Shown here one piece after another: positions 23,229 through 34,762 of a stretch of DNA of 64,000 nt. Positions within the stretch are counted from its first letter, which is position 1. The number at the start of each line of letters is the position of its first letter. The notes below the pieces were generated by a model. It had not been told where the DNA came from and made no database searches. It worked only from the letters and a program-made list of their open reading frames with translations. This DNA is from Galerina marginata (taxonomy: Eukaryota; Basidiomycota; Agaricomycetes; Agaricales; Galerinaceae). A program made the position numbers and the translations under genes. Location of the stretch: NCBI GenBank assembly GCA_023014335.1, contig JAECYW010000014.1:1550001-1614000 (forward strand), in the 5' to 3' direction.

Positions 23229-24367
23229 GGTAGATACTCTTCTGTTCGGGACGATACTATCCGCTGGATGCGTAAAGGATACCTTGGGTGGTATTGCACT
23301 TGTTTGAACATAATACCTTTAAAAGTCATCAGTTGATTATCTGTCCAAGGCATTAATTATTGTTATGGTACCCACCATATCTGTTTTCTGTTAGGAAAGA
23401 CGTGATATATCAGTTCCCGTTAGAATGAGAGAAAACAACATGGCGCACGAAGGTTCATAATGTTGCATCCACCCATCGGGCAGAGGCCTGTTGTCCGAAT
23501 TGATGACTTCCGCGTTCTGCATGCTAACCCTACACTGGCTACTTGTCGAGAGTGACGACGGTCGTGCCAATTGACCAAAAGCTGAATGCAGGAAGGAGAA
23601 GAGTAAGAGAGGACGAAACGTTCCGACAACCGCACGCCACCTGGCTTTTCATATAATCCATCTGTCGATCCGTTCTCATCGAACATCACCGCTCAGCGAT
23701 AATAGACAGACGGATCCCCCGCAGATGATCATGAGATGAACCTGAGCCGGCCGTCACCGCCGGACAGGCTGACTGGGTTCAAATGTACCTGGTTCACAGT
23801 CTCCCAGTGCCATCAGGCACCAGGAAGTGCCGAAAACATGGTGGCCATTTATGAAGCCAAAATAACACTTCCATATTAATTGATTCGTGGCCAGTCCTTG
23901 GTTTCTGGGACAAGTACTGAAAAACTGTGAGCGCTCGCCCTATTTGATGGGAGGCTGAAGGATTTCTTTATTAAGCGCCGAAGAATTGGTAGGAATCATT
24001 CACTGTCGACGTTGTCATGGGTAGTAGTGTGGTGGGCATCGTTGACTGAGCAAAAAGTTTAATGAACACGGCCACAGATGGACCTTCGAGTGTTCGCACG
24101 ATGGATTGTTTGATAATTTACTTGACATCTGTCAATCAGCACAGCCTGTCAAATATGCGTGCATGTGAGAAGGTTACATAGTAAGAAGAAAGTACAAAGA
24201 CTCTATGAATAAAATATTGAGCGTTGAGCGAGAATCAGGTGCCTTCCGTCGGACAGTCCAAAGAAAAAAACTTAGAAAAACCGTGAATCATGACCATAAC
24301 TCGAAATACAGACGCGATCACTGAAGGACCTCGTCGGATGTAACCTCAGGCTGACGTTGAAGACCTT
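23229..24367. other. Intergenic, no gene seen
   Basis: Promoter side of the Gln-rich protein gene and the 3' flank of the WW gene. No coding-like frame, repeat or RNA gene was found. Confidence 0.5.
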
Positions 24368-25337
24368 TCACCAATCGCCACCGCCAAAGTCGTCACCTCC
24401 ATAATCGCCGCCATAATCACCGCGATCATCATCATCAAGTGCGTCAGCGAGTAGAACACCTCCAAGGAGACCAGCTCCAGCTGAACAGAAGACGACATTT
24501 TAGGACATTAGAGTGTTTATGGGAACGGAGAAATACGAACCTCCCAAAGCCACTCCTCCCATTCCGATGCCTCCAGACTTCTTGGGGGGTTGCTGTTGGA
24601 CGTATACCACTTGTGGCTGCTGCTGCTGCTGCTGGGGATATCCGCCGCCGTATCCGCCACCACCATATCCTCCCCCTCCGCCACTAATCTTATTCGTCTT
24701 TCCTCCTAGCAAACCACCGAGCAGACCTCCTAGATAACGGAATCTCGGTCAATCGCTACGGAGAAACAGGATCAAGAAGCTGACTTACCCATGCCTTTCC
24801 CACCTTGGGATCCCGGCGATTGCCCGTATCCGCCAGACGGGTCACCGTATTGATTGCCTCCATAAGGAGGCTGCTGTTGTTGTTGTTGGTAATTGCTGCC
24901 TCCACCATAGCCGGAGTACGATCCTTGGTTGTTATCGTATCCGTATCCACCCGGGTTGTATCCGCCTCCTTGGTTAGGAGGGCCTGCATTGTAGCCACCC
25001 CCGTAACCTGAGTTGTTGTTTGCTGGAGGAGCAGTAGGAGGAGGGGCATATTGTGGCTGAGGCGGGGGTGGAGGAGGCCCAGATGGATGTGTCCATGTCG
25101 TAACAGGAGGTGTAGCCCTTGTATTAACGTAGAACCTATATGCCGGATATTAAGAGAAGACCCTCAGGGGAAACGACCAGGATACTAACCATGCCTTATA
25201 ACTGGAGAAGTCATCAATTTACCGATCTCGAGGATCCAGATAAGATGAAAGACCTACTTGGAGTCAAATTGTGTTATCCAGCCTTCAGGGAGAGGTCTCG
25301 GATCAGGATTGGTTTCGTACGGAGGAGGAGCAGACAT
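24368..25337 (-). CDS. WW-domain protein with Gly/Tyr/Gln-rich tail
   Basis: Five exons (25337-25258, 25201-25190, 25135-24789, 24729-24541, 24480-24368) join in phase to give 246 aa. The single WW domain spans residues 14-48: PLPEGW opens it, the central aromatics are YKAWFYVN and the closing part is TTWTHPSG. The domain binds proline-rich ligands. The rest is low complexity: a Pro/Tyr-rich segment, GGG/GYGG and Gln runs, a GLLGGLLGG patch, and an acidic end (DALDDDDRGDYGGDYGGDD). It resembles small fungal WW proteins of the Wwm1 kind; the role is not known. Exon 2 is only 12 nt and encodes four codons in the core of the WW fold. Both junctions keep phase. Confidence 0.85.
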
Positions 25338-26913
25338 TGGAGGAGGAAAGGAAGATGTGAATATGTTCCAAGCCTTGGAATGGCTTATTATATTGGCGTT
25401 GCACAGGATCACGCAGTCCTCCTTGCCGAGTGGCCCGACTCGGCTGTGAACGTGACCCAGTTGATTATAATAATCCGTCCGTTGGGCGAACAAGAGTCAT
25501 TGTTGCTATTTATCACTGCAGCGGCCTTTGTCGGGAGGCGAGCCCATTGTCAGTTGGATAGATGACATAGGATGGATTTCTTTCCAGCAATCTCAGGTAG
25601 AACTTGGAAGGGCGCTTGTGAACGGCTTGGGTCGATTTCCATCGGACGCCGACTGTGAGCGGGACCTCGGGCACGGAAGGAGTGGTGGCTGTGACTAGTT
25701 GACTCGAATAAACTAGCTGGAGGCGGCGGTGCAGCCGTTGGGCATCGCCTTCAAAACGACCTTGACTTGCTTCTCTGGCTTCGCTTTCTTACTTTGCTCG
25801 TCCTTGCTCCTTCCAAGCGGGCTTTACACGTATTGTTCTGGCTCTGGGTTGCGCGTTGAACTCCTCCAGACTAATTTTGGTCGGCGTGTCACCTTAGCCC
25901 TGACCGTCTCACCTCCTCCTCTAAGCCCTCTAAAGCCATGCAGAGAAGAAAAAACACGGCGCGGCAGGCATAGAAGAGAACCAAGCACTGGCTAATCTCT
26001 AATTTGCAGTTTCTCTGTTGCAAGAAACGAAGGGCTGCAGACCTCCGCATCTGAAAAGCAAGTTGAGTGTTCACCGGTTGACCGCGGCGCAAAAGAGTTG
26101 AATGTTATCCTACCTTCTGTTATTAATATCCCAACCCAGTATCGGAAAACTTGCACGTGTGCGTGCAGAACATATATGGCGCCAGAGGTGGGAGCACTCG
26201 CGCAATGTGATGGAACCTAGCAAAGGGAGTTAGAAACCCAAACCAGGGTCGAACTCTTCCAAAGCCGATCGTGAGAACGAAGCTGGGGGCAAAATACTAC
26301 AAGCGCCTAGTATAGGCAATCTTCACGTCATAACATTGCAATAACATTGCAATAACATTGCTGTAATTTTGCTTTTAAGCAAGCCAACACCTAAATTTTT
26401 TTCTTCTCTTCGGCGGTCATTAAGTTCCCCAGTACACACGACGCCAACAACTTTACTTTCTCTCGCAGTTTACCTCTACTACAGCACTAGCGCCCCCTCG
26501 TGTCATTCTACGACGTCCACTTACGCCGCCCATCTTGAGAAATGAAGACGCAGTGGGTTTCTCTCACAGATTATTTGCATTGCTGCCAGCCTCCAAACGA
26601 CGTCAAAACCGGATAGTCCTCAGGCTACCCGCTTGCGCAGTTACAAGTAAATATAAAGGTAAACTGTAAACGACACCTAAAATTGCTGGAATCCGGATTA
26701 CTTAGCGCGCAGAAACGGAAGAAAAAACTTGGTAAAAGCATCCATTTATATCGTGGGAACAGACCAACATAAGCGCCGAACAAGGTTTGGTTCCAAGTTC
26801 CAACCACGACAACGGACAGATCTGCACGGATCGAGTGGACTCAGCCTCGATTCTTCTACTGATTGGCGCGCAAAATTAAACCTGTAAAGCTAGCCTGCCT
26901 CTCACTTTCCAGA
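25338..26913. other. Divergent intergenic region, WW gene / F-box gene
   Basis: About 1.6 kb without a convincing gene. It contains the 11-bp triple repeat at 26330-26362. Short frames near 25729-26092 on either strand lack domain or splice support. Confidence 0.45.
26330..26362. repeat. 11-bp tandem repeat, three copies
   Basis: The unit ATAACATTGCA is present three times head to tail (last base of copy 3 is T). It lies about 550 bp upstream of the F-box start and could be a simple expansion. Confidence 0.85.
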
Positions 26914-28706
26914 ATGGATACAACAACTGCCATCAATCGTCCAAGTTCGCCTTTCAGAAAGCTCCTACCTGAACTCTTCCCCGTCGTCGCTGGCCATCTA
27001 CCACTCTACGCGACACCGACGACTCTTCTTTCCCTCGCACTCACAAATCACGATATTCACAACATAGTTTACCCTCTCTTATGCTCTCGCGTCATCCTCA
27101 GAAATGAAGACGACGCCTTGAATTTTCTCCAGATGATTTTGATAGACGGCCAGCTGGGGGCTGCCATTCGGGAATTGCATATCATGTCAGGGCTATCTAA
27201 GGCAACACGCAGTGGAGAAAGGCCATTTGATGTGGTCAAAGTTGTGGAGAAGGTGATTACGGGAGGATCACTTCCGCACATCCATACTTTCAGCCTTCAT
27301 TTGCTTGCCACATGGGTTTGGGACAACGACTATGTGTTCGGCCATGGATAACTAAGTGCTAGATTCTGGGGGGAACTACGGAGTAAATGCCCACGTCTCC
27401 GAGGGATTACGGTGCGAGGCATGGGGGATAAAAACGAGCCATGGCTTAACGAGTCTGGTATATATGAGTTGAATGGAATGAGAGTCAGTACATTCTTGCC
27501 TACCCAAGCTCTGAGTTGTCGTATTCATGCGGTCAGCGACCATTTTTACTAGGAAATGTCGCACCTTGGATTTACGTTCTACAGGGGCTTTCAATCCCAA
27601 AAGGACGGCGGCGTCAGGTTAATGGCTAGTATTCGACATGTCTCTTCTTCGTTGCGCACTCTTGTTCTCGGTCTGAACTATGAATCGTGCTCTCCACTTC
27701 TCTCACTCGATTTCCCCCGTTTAACATCACTTACTCTACTGCGATCATCGTGTTCAGACGATTGTGTACCGGCTGCAATGGCGTTTTGGAGACGCCATTC
27801 TTCCTTAGAGGGATTGAAACTTTCAGATAGTCTCAGTGACAGCCTTTGGTTTGACGAGACCACCAGGCCCGGGATATTGCCAAACCTCAGGCACCTAGAG
27901 GTCAGTGTCTGCCAGAATTTCCATTCAACCGTGTGGTGCTCAGTGGGTAATCCTCTCAGGCAAACTTCAAAAATGTTTACACCATAGCACCTATCTTGCC
28001 CCAACTCATCGGTCTCTCCATTCAGCAAAGTGTCAACGGTCAAATACTGTATCTTTTCCGACGTTCGATGATTCCTGGTGGATTGCCCAATCTCAGAAGT
28101 CTAGAGTTTCAACAATACCCGTATTCTGGTCGCTATCTCTCCCATTACGAGGGGTCTATGTGGTACGAGACACCGGATGGAGAGGAAAAGTTCCATCTGA
28201 GCAGGGAGTCGGAAGGAGTTGCAAGGTCCGTTGACAATGATTATTTGCGCACCATTGCCAGACAAGCTCCAAACTTGGAGGAGATTGCGATAGAGGCAAC
28301 TTTCCCCGATATAGTGTGTACATTTTTCTTTTCCGTATAAAATTCCAAGATGAATTGAATAAATTTGCAGTCATCGCTTATTCCTAGCCTGACACAATTT
28401 AGGTGTCTTGAACGACTGTATTGCCGTACAACTTGGTCGACCGCCGATAATATTTATGATGCGAGTGAACCCACTGAAGCTGACCTCGCCGCATTCGTCA
28501 CCGAAGCTCGCTTGCTTGCAGAGGGGTGTAAATCACTGAAACTTATAACCAATATGCATATGAGTCTGGCTACCTCGGCCTATCCGACGGTCAAAATCCG
28601 AAGGAGCCAAGATGGTTTGGTAAAGGATGTGAAGATTAGTGACGGGTATGGGCGGCTGATAGGCCATGAGGACGACCCCTTCCCGCTCCCAGACACAAGG
28701 TGGTAG
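26914..28706 (+). pseudogene. F-box/LRR-like protein gene with one in-frame stop
   Basis: Four exons (26914-27483, 27553-27900, 27960-28313, 28371-28706), all phase 0, would give 535 aa. The N-terminal part looks like an Agaricomycete F-box-like domain (LLPELFPVVAGHLPLYATP, LTNHDIHNIVYPLL), which would dock to Skp1 in an SCF ubiquitin ligase. The remainder has leucine-rich-like segments (SLRTLVLGL, FPRLTSLTLLRS, LPNLRSLEF) expected to hold the target. The only damage is a TAA at 27349-27351, codon 146, in the text FGHG-stop-LSARFWGEL, with the same frame continuing on both sides. No intron of suitable length and phase removes it. It is either a recent nonsense allele, a sequencing error, or a readthrough site. 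Such F-box families expand and decay quickly in these fungi. Confidence 0.72.
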
Positions 28707-29582
28707 GAGCAGCCTGTTCTATGGCATTATTATTAGTCGAAAGATTTGGATTTTTATTGTTAGTACTACCAATTCTCGCGTGTTTGACGATTGAGGAATA
28801 AATATACATCAATTCACCTGTCCTGTAACTCAATTGATCAACGAGAACTCGTCTGTAATAGACAAAACCATGCATTCCAGAAAGCTATTCGAAAGCTGGT
28901 TCTTTGAGTTTTTCTTTGAGCTGAGAAGCTGAGGTGAAGGCGTTGCAAATTTCCGATTACAACCAAATTACTGTGTTTTACGAGTCCCCTTTAGGGAGTC
29001 GTTTTTGTAAACCCAGGATTTGTCGCGCAATTATACCGTGGAAATTCCGGTCGTATATATGGAAATTATATATTGCGAAGCCCCTATAAACCCTGCATGA
29101 ACCGTGCGCCGACCATCTACGTCATGCCGTTATGCCGGTAAATTGATCACCGTTCTGGGTCGTTCCGCTCTCCCCTTTGCTCTCCCCTTCGTATCGCGTT
29201 CTTTACATAATTCAAGATCTTGTTGAATTCTGTGGTGCGAGAATCAAAAGATTATTGCGCTTTCTAACGGCGGCACCTAGGTCTTTTCGTGACAAACACG
29301 TTGACCATGTCTTTTCCTCCGCTCAGCGCTTATATGGTTTGGCTCGCATTGAGCGCCCTGGCTCTTCCTTGCCATCGCGAAAGCCTTTGGTGAGGTCGGC
29401 ACAGTAGCTCGACCACGTGTTTTCGTTCCCTGTTCGCTGATCATCACTTGACAAAGTTGACATTTGGCACTGAATTCTGAAAATTATCGGCCACGCTTTT
29501 TCCGGCCTGCCTTTCACCCTAAAGGTGAACCATACTCTAGTATTCCAACGACACTTGGAAAGACTGCAGCTGCCCCACAATC
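28707..29582. other. Intergenic, no gene seen
   Basis: Spacer between the F-box gene and the Hsp110-like pseudogene. The AT-rich stretch near 29030-29080 is not a recognisable element. Confidence 0.45.
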
Positions 29583-30900
29583 ATGACTTCTTCTGTCGGA
29601 ATCGACTTTGGGAGCCACATTTGCAAGGTATATGTTCTCTCGTCTGGTGGATTTACTGAAGGTCTGAATTGACTTTATTGACAGGTGGCGTTCATCGTAG
29701 GTTCCAAAGATGATGTGCTCGCAAACCTGTCAGGATAACGTCCACAACACCCAAAGGTAAGAGGGAAATGGTCGGATTTGCAAAGGACAATAAACGCTAA
29801 TTGCTTCGAGTTTACAGACGAAGGGTGTTCACCTTCAGGAGCAAAGTTACGTTCTGCAACATCAACACCAACAGATTTAAATATCTTGTAGGCAAAAAAT
29901 GCCTCTGAATTTGCTCCTGAAGATTACGAAAGAAAACAGCATTTATCAATGCATCGGCGTCGCTTACATCTGGGGACGACAATGGGGGCAACATTGGACC
30001 TAAAGTTAGTTACAGTACTACTGCCGTTACATCTTGTGAATCTGAGTTGCTCAACATGACGATTGCAGTTTACGATCGATGATAATCGTGGACAGGCCTT
30101 TGTAGCGGGAATCTTCTCACCATCCCCTTCCGTATCCAACCATCACACCTCCACATCCGGCGGGATAAAAAATTCTTTCCAGGTAGTAATAACCTTCCCT
30201 CGTGACTCCAGTCAAGCCCAGCGAGGAGCTATTCTAAAGTTGCTTCATTGGCTGGCTTTGCCCGTGTTGGCCTTCTTCCAGATTCCTTGGCCGCAGGTTT
30301 GGCTTATAGATCACATTTCTGCCCGCCCGAACCAAGGCCGACGTCTCAAAGCAGGAGAACATTCTTCTCGTTGACGTCGGTCACTCAGCGGCATCCATTA
30401 CGGTGCTTTTTGTCACTCCAGAAAATATAGTGCATAGAGCCAGCGAGTCCGCAGCGTCTCTGGGAGGAAGAGACATCGACCTGGCTATTTCTGCCCGATG
30501 CCATTCACCTCCAAATTAAAAGGTACGGGCAACTTGGGGGTTATCGAGTCGCTGAGCCAACGCCTTTACGCCTCAGATAGGCTTATTCAGTTGGAATCGA
30601 AGAGCTCAAATTTAGGGTCAGAGGTATTATGTGTCTTCATTATTTACCCCTTCTTAGAATGGCGTGAGTATTGATTTACATCTGTGGCCCACTCTTACTG
30701 ATGTATAAAGGGCTAATTACTTACCGAGCAGTGCATTTTGGACAGGTTTTTCTTTGTTACGACGGAGTAATCGAGGAAATGGTCAAGCGGTTCCAATCTT
30801 TGATTCCAAATTGTAGAACCGACCCTCCGCCATTCCCCCATTATGAAAACTATCTGAGTATTGTGTCTCGTAACTTGAAGTAACTATATTTTCCCTGCAA
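29583..30900 (+). pseudogene. Hsp110/Hsp70-family pseudogene
   Basis: The first exon starts MTSSVGIDFGSHICK, the classical Hsp70 ATPase phosphate-1 motif (GIDFG), and has a normal 5' splice site. From then on the copy is damaged. Recognisable blocks in different frames are SSQAQRGAIL (about 30212-30235), SLAGFARVGLLPDSLAAGLAY (about 30246-30308) and ENILLVDVGHSAASITVL followed by LGGRDIDLAI (30357-30490). DVGHS and GGRDID match the Hsp110/Sse branch better than canonical Hsp70 (DLGGGT). Frame changes lie at about 30235 and 30312, and stops follow after 30515. The substrate-binding part is unrecognisable. It is a degenerate paralogue; the live Hsp110 gene is presumably elsewhere. The 3' limit is uncertain. 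Confidence 0.75.
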
Positions 30901-31532
30901 AAGATAATTCGTCGTCTTAAGCCTTCCATTCGGACCGGAAGTGGACTCAAACAATATATTAGCCCGCTTCCAACCTCAATTTGTGGCCCATACACGAGGT
31001 AAGCAACATTCTAGAAGTCTAGTTTTTATTTGTAGCTTTCCCCCTTGAACCTGGTGTTTGCAATCCGTGGTTTGAATGGCGCAGTTGTTACTGCGAGTAA
31101 CAACAAGGCCGAAAGACCAGCAAAACCGTTGATTCCAGGCGAAGTTGTCCAGTGTTTCAATCTATTTGCTGACTTGCCGAGCAGTTGTCCTCAATACATA
31201 ACTGTGGGGACGAGTTTTTGCCGCGCAAGGCGTCGGCCCGCAAGCCAAGTGATATAAGTAAAGTGTTGTCCTATACATTTTTAGTTCCACAGTTTCTCCG
31301 TCGTGTTCCCTGAAAATAAATGAATAGTCATACTAAGGTATTTTATGGGTTAGTCTGCCAAATTTGGAGGGCGTCGGTAAACCGGAAATGGTGCCATTTT
31401 CAAACAGCAAGGGATAGTCCTGTGACAAAATAGGAAATATTTCCCTTTTACGGACAGGAGTCACTAGTTGGCTCGCTTTGGTATTCTTTTTCTGTATGGA
31501 TGTCCGCCATAGCAATTACAAGCAATAATAGT
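30901..31532. other. Intergenic or decayed flank
   Basis: Between the Hsp110-like remnant and the PPR-like gene. A + strand frame at 31045-31257 could be a further remnant of the pseudogene but carries no recognisable motif. Confidence 0.4.
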
Positions 31533-34253
31533 CTAGTCTAAGATCCTCTTCTTTTTCTTGCCTTGCCTCTTTCCTCCTTTTCGTCGACGCTCAGCCCTTT
31601 CATCGCCTTTAGTTGACTTCGTATTTGCAACCGGCACACTCACCCTTCTGGCCCTATCAAACCCCTTGCGGTACTTGCAGCGGCGAATAGAGATCGCAAC
31701 AGCGAACGGCCTCCGGTCCCTCAGAGCCGCTCGATGACCGGGGCCCTCGCCAGCTTTTTCCCACCGTCCAACCAGAAGTCGTTGGTAGAGAAGGGGCACT
31801 GGGACGCCTTCTGCGTCCATATCCTTAGCAACCTCCAATAATGCCGGATCCGGAACCACACGGGGCAAGACCCCGCGCCAGATGTACTTCGATTTTGTGT
31901 TGCGAACGAGCCTGCTGTAGTGGGCCTTGCTCCTCTTCATGCGGCGGGGTGTCATGCATGGCTGCCGGCCAACGATGTCCAAGACAGCTTTGAAAAACCT
32001 GGGATCTGGGCGTGGGATATCCAACTGCCGCCTTGCTACCCTCACATCGCTGCCTTGGCTCTGCAGTTCAGAAATGTTCCTCGCGACGGTATCTGCGGCA
32101 GGCCACAAAGAACGATACATTTGCAGGCCCATCTCGCGCCCCAGCTGGCTTCTCGTTTTCCTGAATTTTGCCCGGTCGTGTCGCATCTTCCTGCCGTCCT
32201 TCAGCCTGCCCCAACCGGCAACGACGACAGATTTCTGGTCAGAGAGTTTTCCAGATGTCGAGGCCACCTGCTGCAGAGGAGAACGACCTTTCTTCGCCTC
32301 AGACGCGTATACCTTGATCATTACCGTATATGCAATGACGGGAAGGCACCATGGTTTGACGACGCCGTCGTTGTCTGGCTTCCAGCTCAAAGCCTCAGCT
32401 TCTTTTGCCCAGAGCCAGACTTTTTCCGCGAGGCCGGTTCTTCCAGTCTTTTGCAACGCGTTTAGGATGGAAGTGAGGACGACAGGCCCAAGAGAGACTG
32501 CGTGCTGCAGACCTTCTCGGCGGTGTTGTTCTTGGAGTTGCCCGACGGTGCTAGGTGATAAGTTACTGAGCTTTCCTTGGTTGAGAGGTGTCAAACCAGG
32601 GAGCAACGATGGTATGGCTTTGACCACGACTTGGGGTTGTCCGGTGGATATGAGTTGTGACATCCTGGTACTCAATGCATAGTTATCGCCTGTCTTGGCG
32701 ACATTGATAAGAGATGGAAGCTTTTTTAAATGCTTTCCTGTCGAGTTCACCGATGATAGATTCCCTTGAAGTCCAGATAGAGCCAGTTTCGCAATCTCCG
32801 AATTGCGTAACAAGTTTCCAGATCGCTCAACAATATTCATTGTCGCAGAATTTGGTTCGATTGGTTCACGTAGCAGTTTTGTCATGTGGTGTAGCACCTT
32901 TTCAGCCAAAGGTGCCGAATGCCGATGTCGCAAGGAATAGTGAAGTAAAGTGTTGTAGCTTGCACGATCCAAGGGAGGTAGCATGTGGCCGTAATAGGAA
33001 GGTAAGTCTGAGTCATGGACCGGATTACAGGTCGGCAACGAATGAATGAGTCTCTCTAGAACGTCGTGGAAGTAAGGGTATGGTTCTACTTGTCGAGGCG
33101 TCCCATCCTTGTCCGGTATCCATACTGGGTCCAACGTTCTGGGACAGCTGTAAAGGGAACACAGTAAGGGGGTGATGTTATTAAACGGGATGAGACGTTG
33201 GTCAAGTAAATGAGCGAGGTTCGCAAGAGCCTGCAGACTGGATTTGAACTCGAGTTGCGAGTATTCATCCTGCTGGTCGGTGGCCAAAGCTTGGTCCACA
33301 AATGTGCAAATCTCCTTCATGCGGTTCCGGACAGGTAACGGCGTTTCGTGAGTGGAAGGCGTGTCCAACTTTTTGAGTTCACGGGCCTGCCAATCTCTCA
33401 GGAGAAATCCGAATAGCAAAGACGCGATAATGATCTCTCCGTTAATGATGCACAGAGTCATCAATGTCTTGAACATGTTGTGCGACCGCCGCTGCCTCGA
33501 TTGCCGGGCAAGAGATAAGAGGCGGAGGGCAAACTTCGTTCCACTATCGCTCGACATCGAAGGTCTCAAGTGTAAGATGTCACTACCCTCCAACACTGAC
33601 GCCGTGAGAGGGGGGGGCTGCGTTCCGTTGGATTCCGCTCCTGACATTTGTGCCAAATCCAAGAAGATGGCGTCGAGGGTTTTGCAGCGCACTCGCATGC
33701 CGCTTGCCATCATCTGTCCGGCGAGAGTCGAGGCTTTGTCGAGCATTCTTTGTCGGATGAGACCGTGTAGGAGGGTGTGGGATGGAAGGCGCGGGGAAAC
33801 GTCGTTGGTAAAGGCGAGAGCGACTTCCCGAAAACGTTCCATCGAGTCTATGCCAGGGAGCGAAGAGGATGTGTGGACCAAGCCAGCATATCGTACGGAA
33901 TTGACAATGAGATATGCATCTGCTAGGTTGCCTTGCTGCATTAAGAGACGAACAGCACGAGAGGCTGCACGGCCGAGTGCCGCAGGCGTAAGAGGTGCGG
34001 TTGACGCTGCGGATTCGAGGTTGAATGGTTCGAGTGCACTTGGCTCGAGTTTGTGGGGAGGTGGTGGAACATGCTGAGCCGACGTTGCTGTCTGCGCCGT
34101 GGTGAACAGTCTGCGTGAAAAAGGATGGATGGAGCCCCATGCTCCTAGATTTTTGCGAAATTGTTGGTGACGAAAAGAGGGATTAATTTGAAGCCGTGGC
34201 CTTGCGACGTCTCGAAACGCGAGCCTGGCTAGGTTTTGCCAGGTGCATTGCAT
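31533..34253 (-). CDS. Mitochondrial PPR-like protein
   Basis: A single-exon gene, 906 aa, notable in a window where almost every other gene has introns. The first 50 residues are Arg/Ser/Phe-rich with few acids and end in RRLFTTAQTA, typical of a mitochondrial targeting peptide. Helical repeats follow with the periodicity of pentatricopeptide motifs (LMQQGNLADAYLIVNSVRYAG, LIRQRMLDKASTLAGQMMASGM). Further helical stretches lie to about residue 600. The last 60 residues are very basic (RRRKGGKRQGKKKKRILD), suiting RNA contact. PPR proteins bind organellar RNA and act in its processing, stability or translation. The target cannot be told. The PPR call is from repeat feel and targeting, so an alternative helical-repeat family is possible. 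Confidence 0.68.
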   Translation of the reverse strand: MQCTWQNLARLAFRDVARPRLQINPSFRHQQFRKNLGAWGSIHPFSRRLFTTAQTATSAQHVPPPPHKLEPSALEPFNLESAASTAPLTPAALGRAASRAVRLLMQQGNLADAYLIVNSVRYAGLVHTSSSLPGIDSMERFREVALAFTNDVSPRLPSHTLLHGLIRQRMLDKASTLAGQMMASGMRVRCKTLDAIFLDLAQMSGAESNGTQPPPLTASVLEGSDILHLRPSMSSDSGTKFALRLLSLARQSRQRRSHNMFKTLMTLCIINGEIIIASLLFGFLLRDWQARELKKLDTPSTHETPLPVRNRMKEICTFVDQALATDQQDEYSQLEFKSSLQALANLAHLLDQRLIPFNNITPLLCSLYSCPRTLDPVWIPDKDGTPRQVEPYPYFHDVLERLIHSLPTCNPVHDSDLPSYYGHMLPPLDRASYNTLLHYSLRHRHSAPLAEKVLHHMTKLLREPIEPNSATMNIVERSGNLLRNSEIAKLALSGLQGNLSSVNSTGKHLKKLPSLINVAKTGDNYALSTRMSQLISTGQPQVVVKAIPSLLPGLTPLNQGKLSNLSPSTVGQLQEQHRREGLQHAVSLGPVVLTSILNALQKTGRTGLAEKVWLWAKEAEALSWKPDNDGVVKPWCLPVIAYTVMIKVYASEAKKGRSPLQQVASTSGKLSDQKSVVVAGWGRLKDGRKMRHDRAKFRKTRSQLGREMGLQMYRSLWPAADTVARNISELQSQGSDVRVARRQLDIPRPDPRFFKAVLDIVGRQPCMTPRRMKRSKAHYSRLVRNTKSKYIWRGVLPRVVPDPALLEVAKDMDAEGVPVPLLYQRLLVGRWEKAGEGPGHRAALRDRRPFAVAISIRRCKYRKGFDRARRVSVPVANTKSTKGDERAERRRKGGKRQGKKKKRILD

Positions 34254-34762
34254 ATGTTTTCACATAACTGGAAATCAAAAGGGTCAAAATCCATTTCTAG
34301 CAGCCAGAGAGCACACAAACCAGCGTTTACAAGATAAATCGTCGAAATTTGCAGCGTTGCTGAGCGCAGGAAAACACAACCGCAAAAAAACAGCGTCGGG
34401 AATTGTCGCTTGCCTTTTTGAACGATATCGGTCACGTGGTGGCGTGAGCAGAGACGCGCGAGACGACCCGTTTCGACTGAACCAGATAATTTTGAAATGA
34501 TCAAACAAAAAATGGGGAAGAGCAAATCGATTTGGATATACAATCTAATTAACCTGTGGGGTATTACTAGGTTAAGAGAACACCGTGATAGAATAGAATA
34601 CAGGGAAAGCTATAAAGCGGGTAACTACTAAGCATCATTATGACGAGAGGATATGATTTCCGTTGAGGCGGATGGGTAAGTAGGTTCCTGGTACATGTCT
34701 TACAAATGTAAGTCTAGGCGATATACAATTAAGAAAAGGAGAAAATACAGAAAGGAATATAC
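34254..34762. other. Intergenic, no gene seen
   Basis: Promoter side of the PPR-like gene and 3' flank of the lipase gene. AT-rich, without a coding-like frame. Confidence 0.5.

Noticed and set aside
31920..34077. Long + strand frames opposite the PPR-like gene
   Set aside because: They are antisense shadows of a 906-codon gene; residue patterns are not protein-like.
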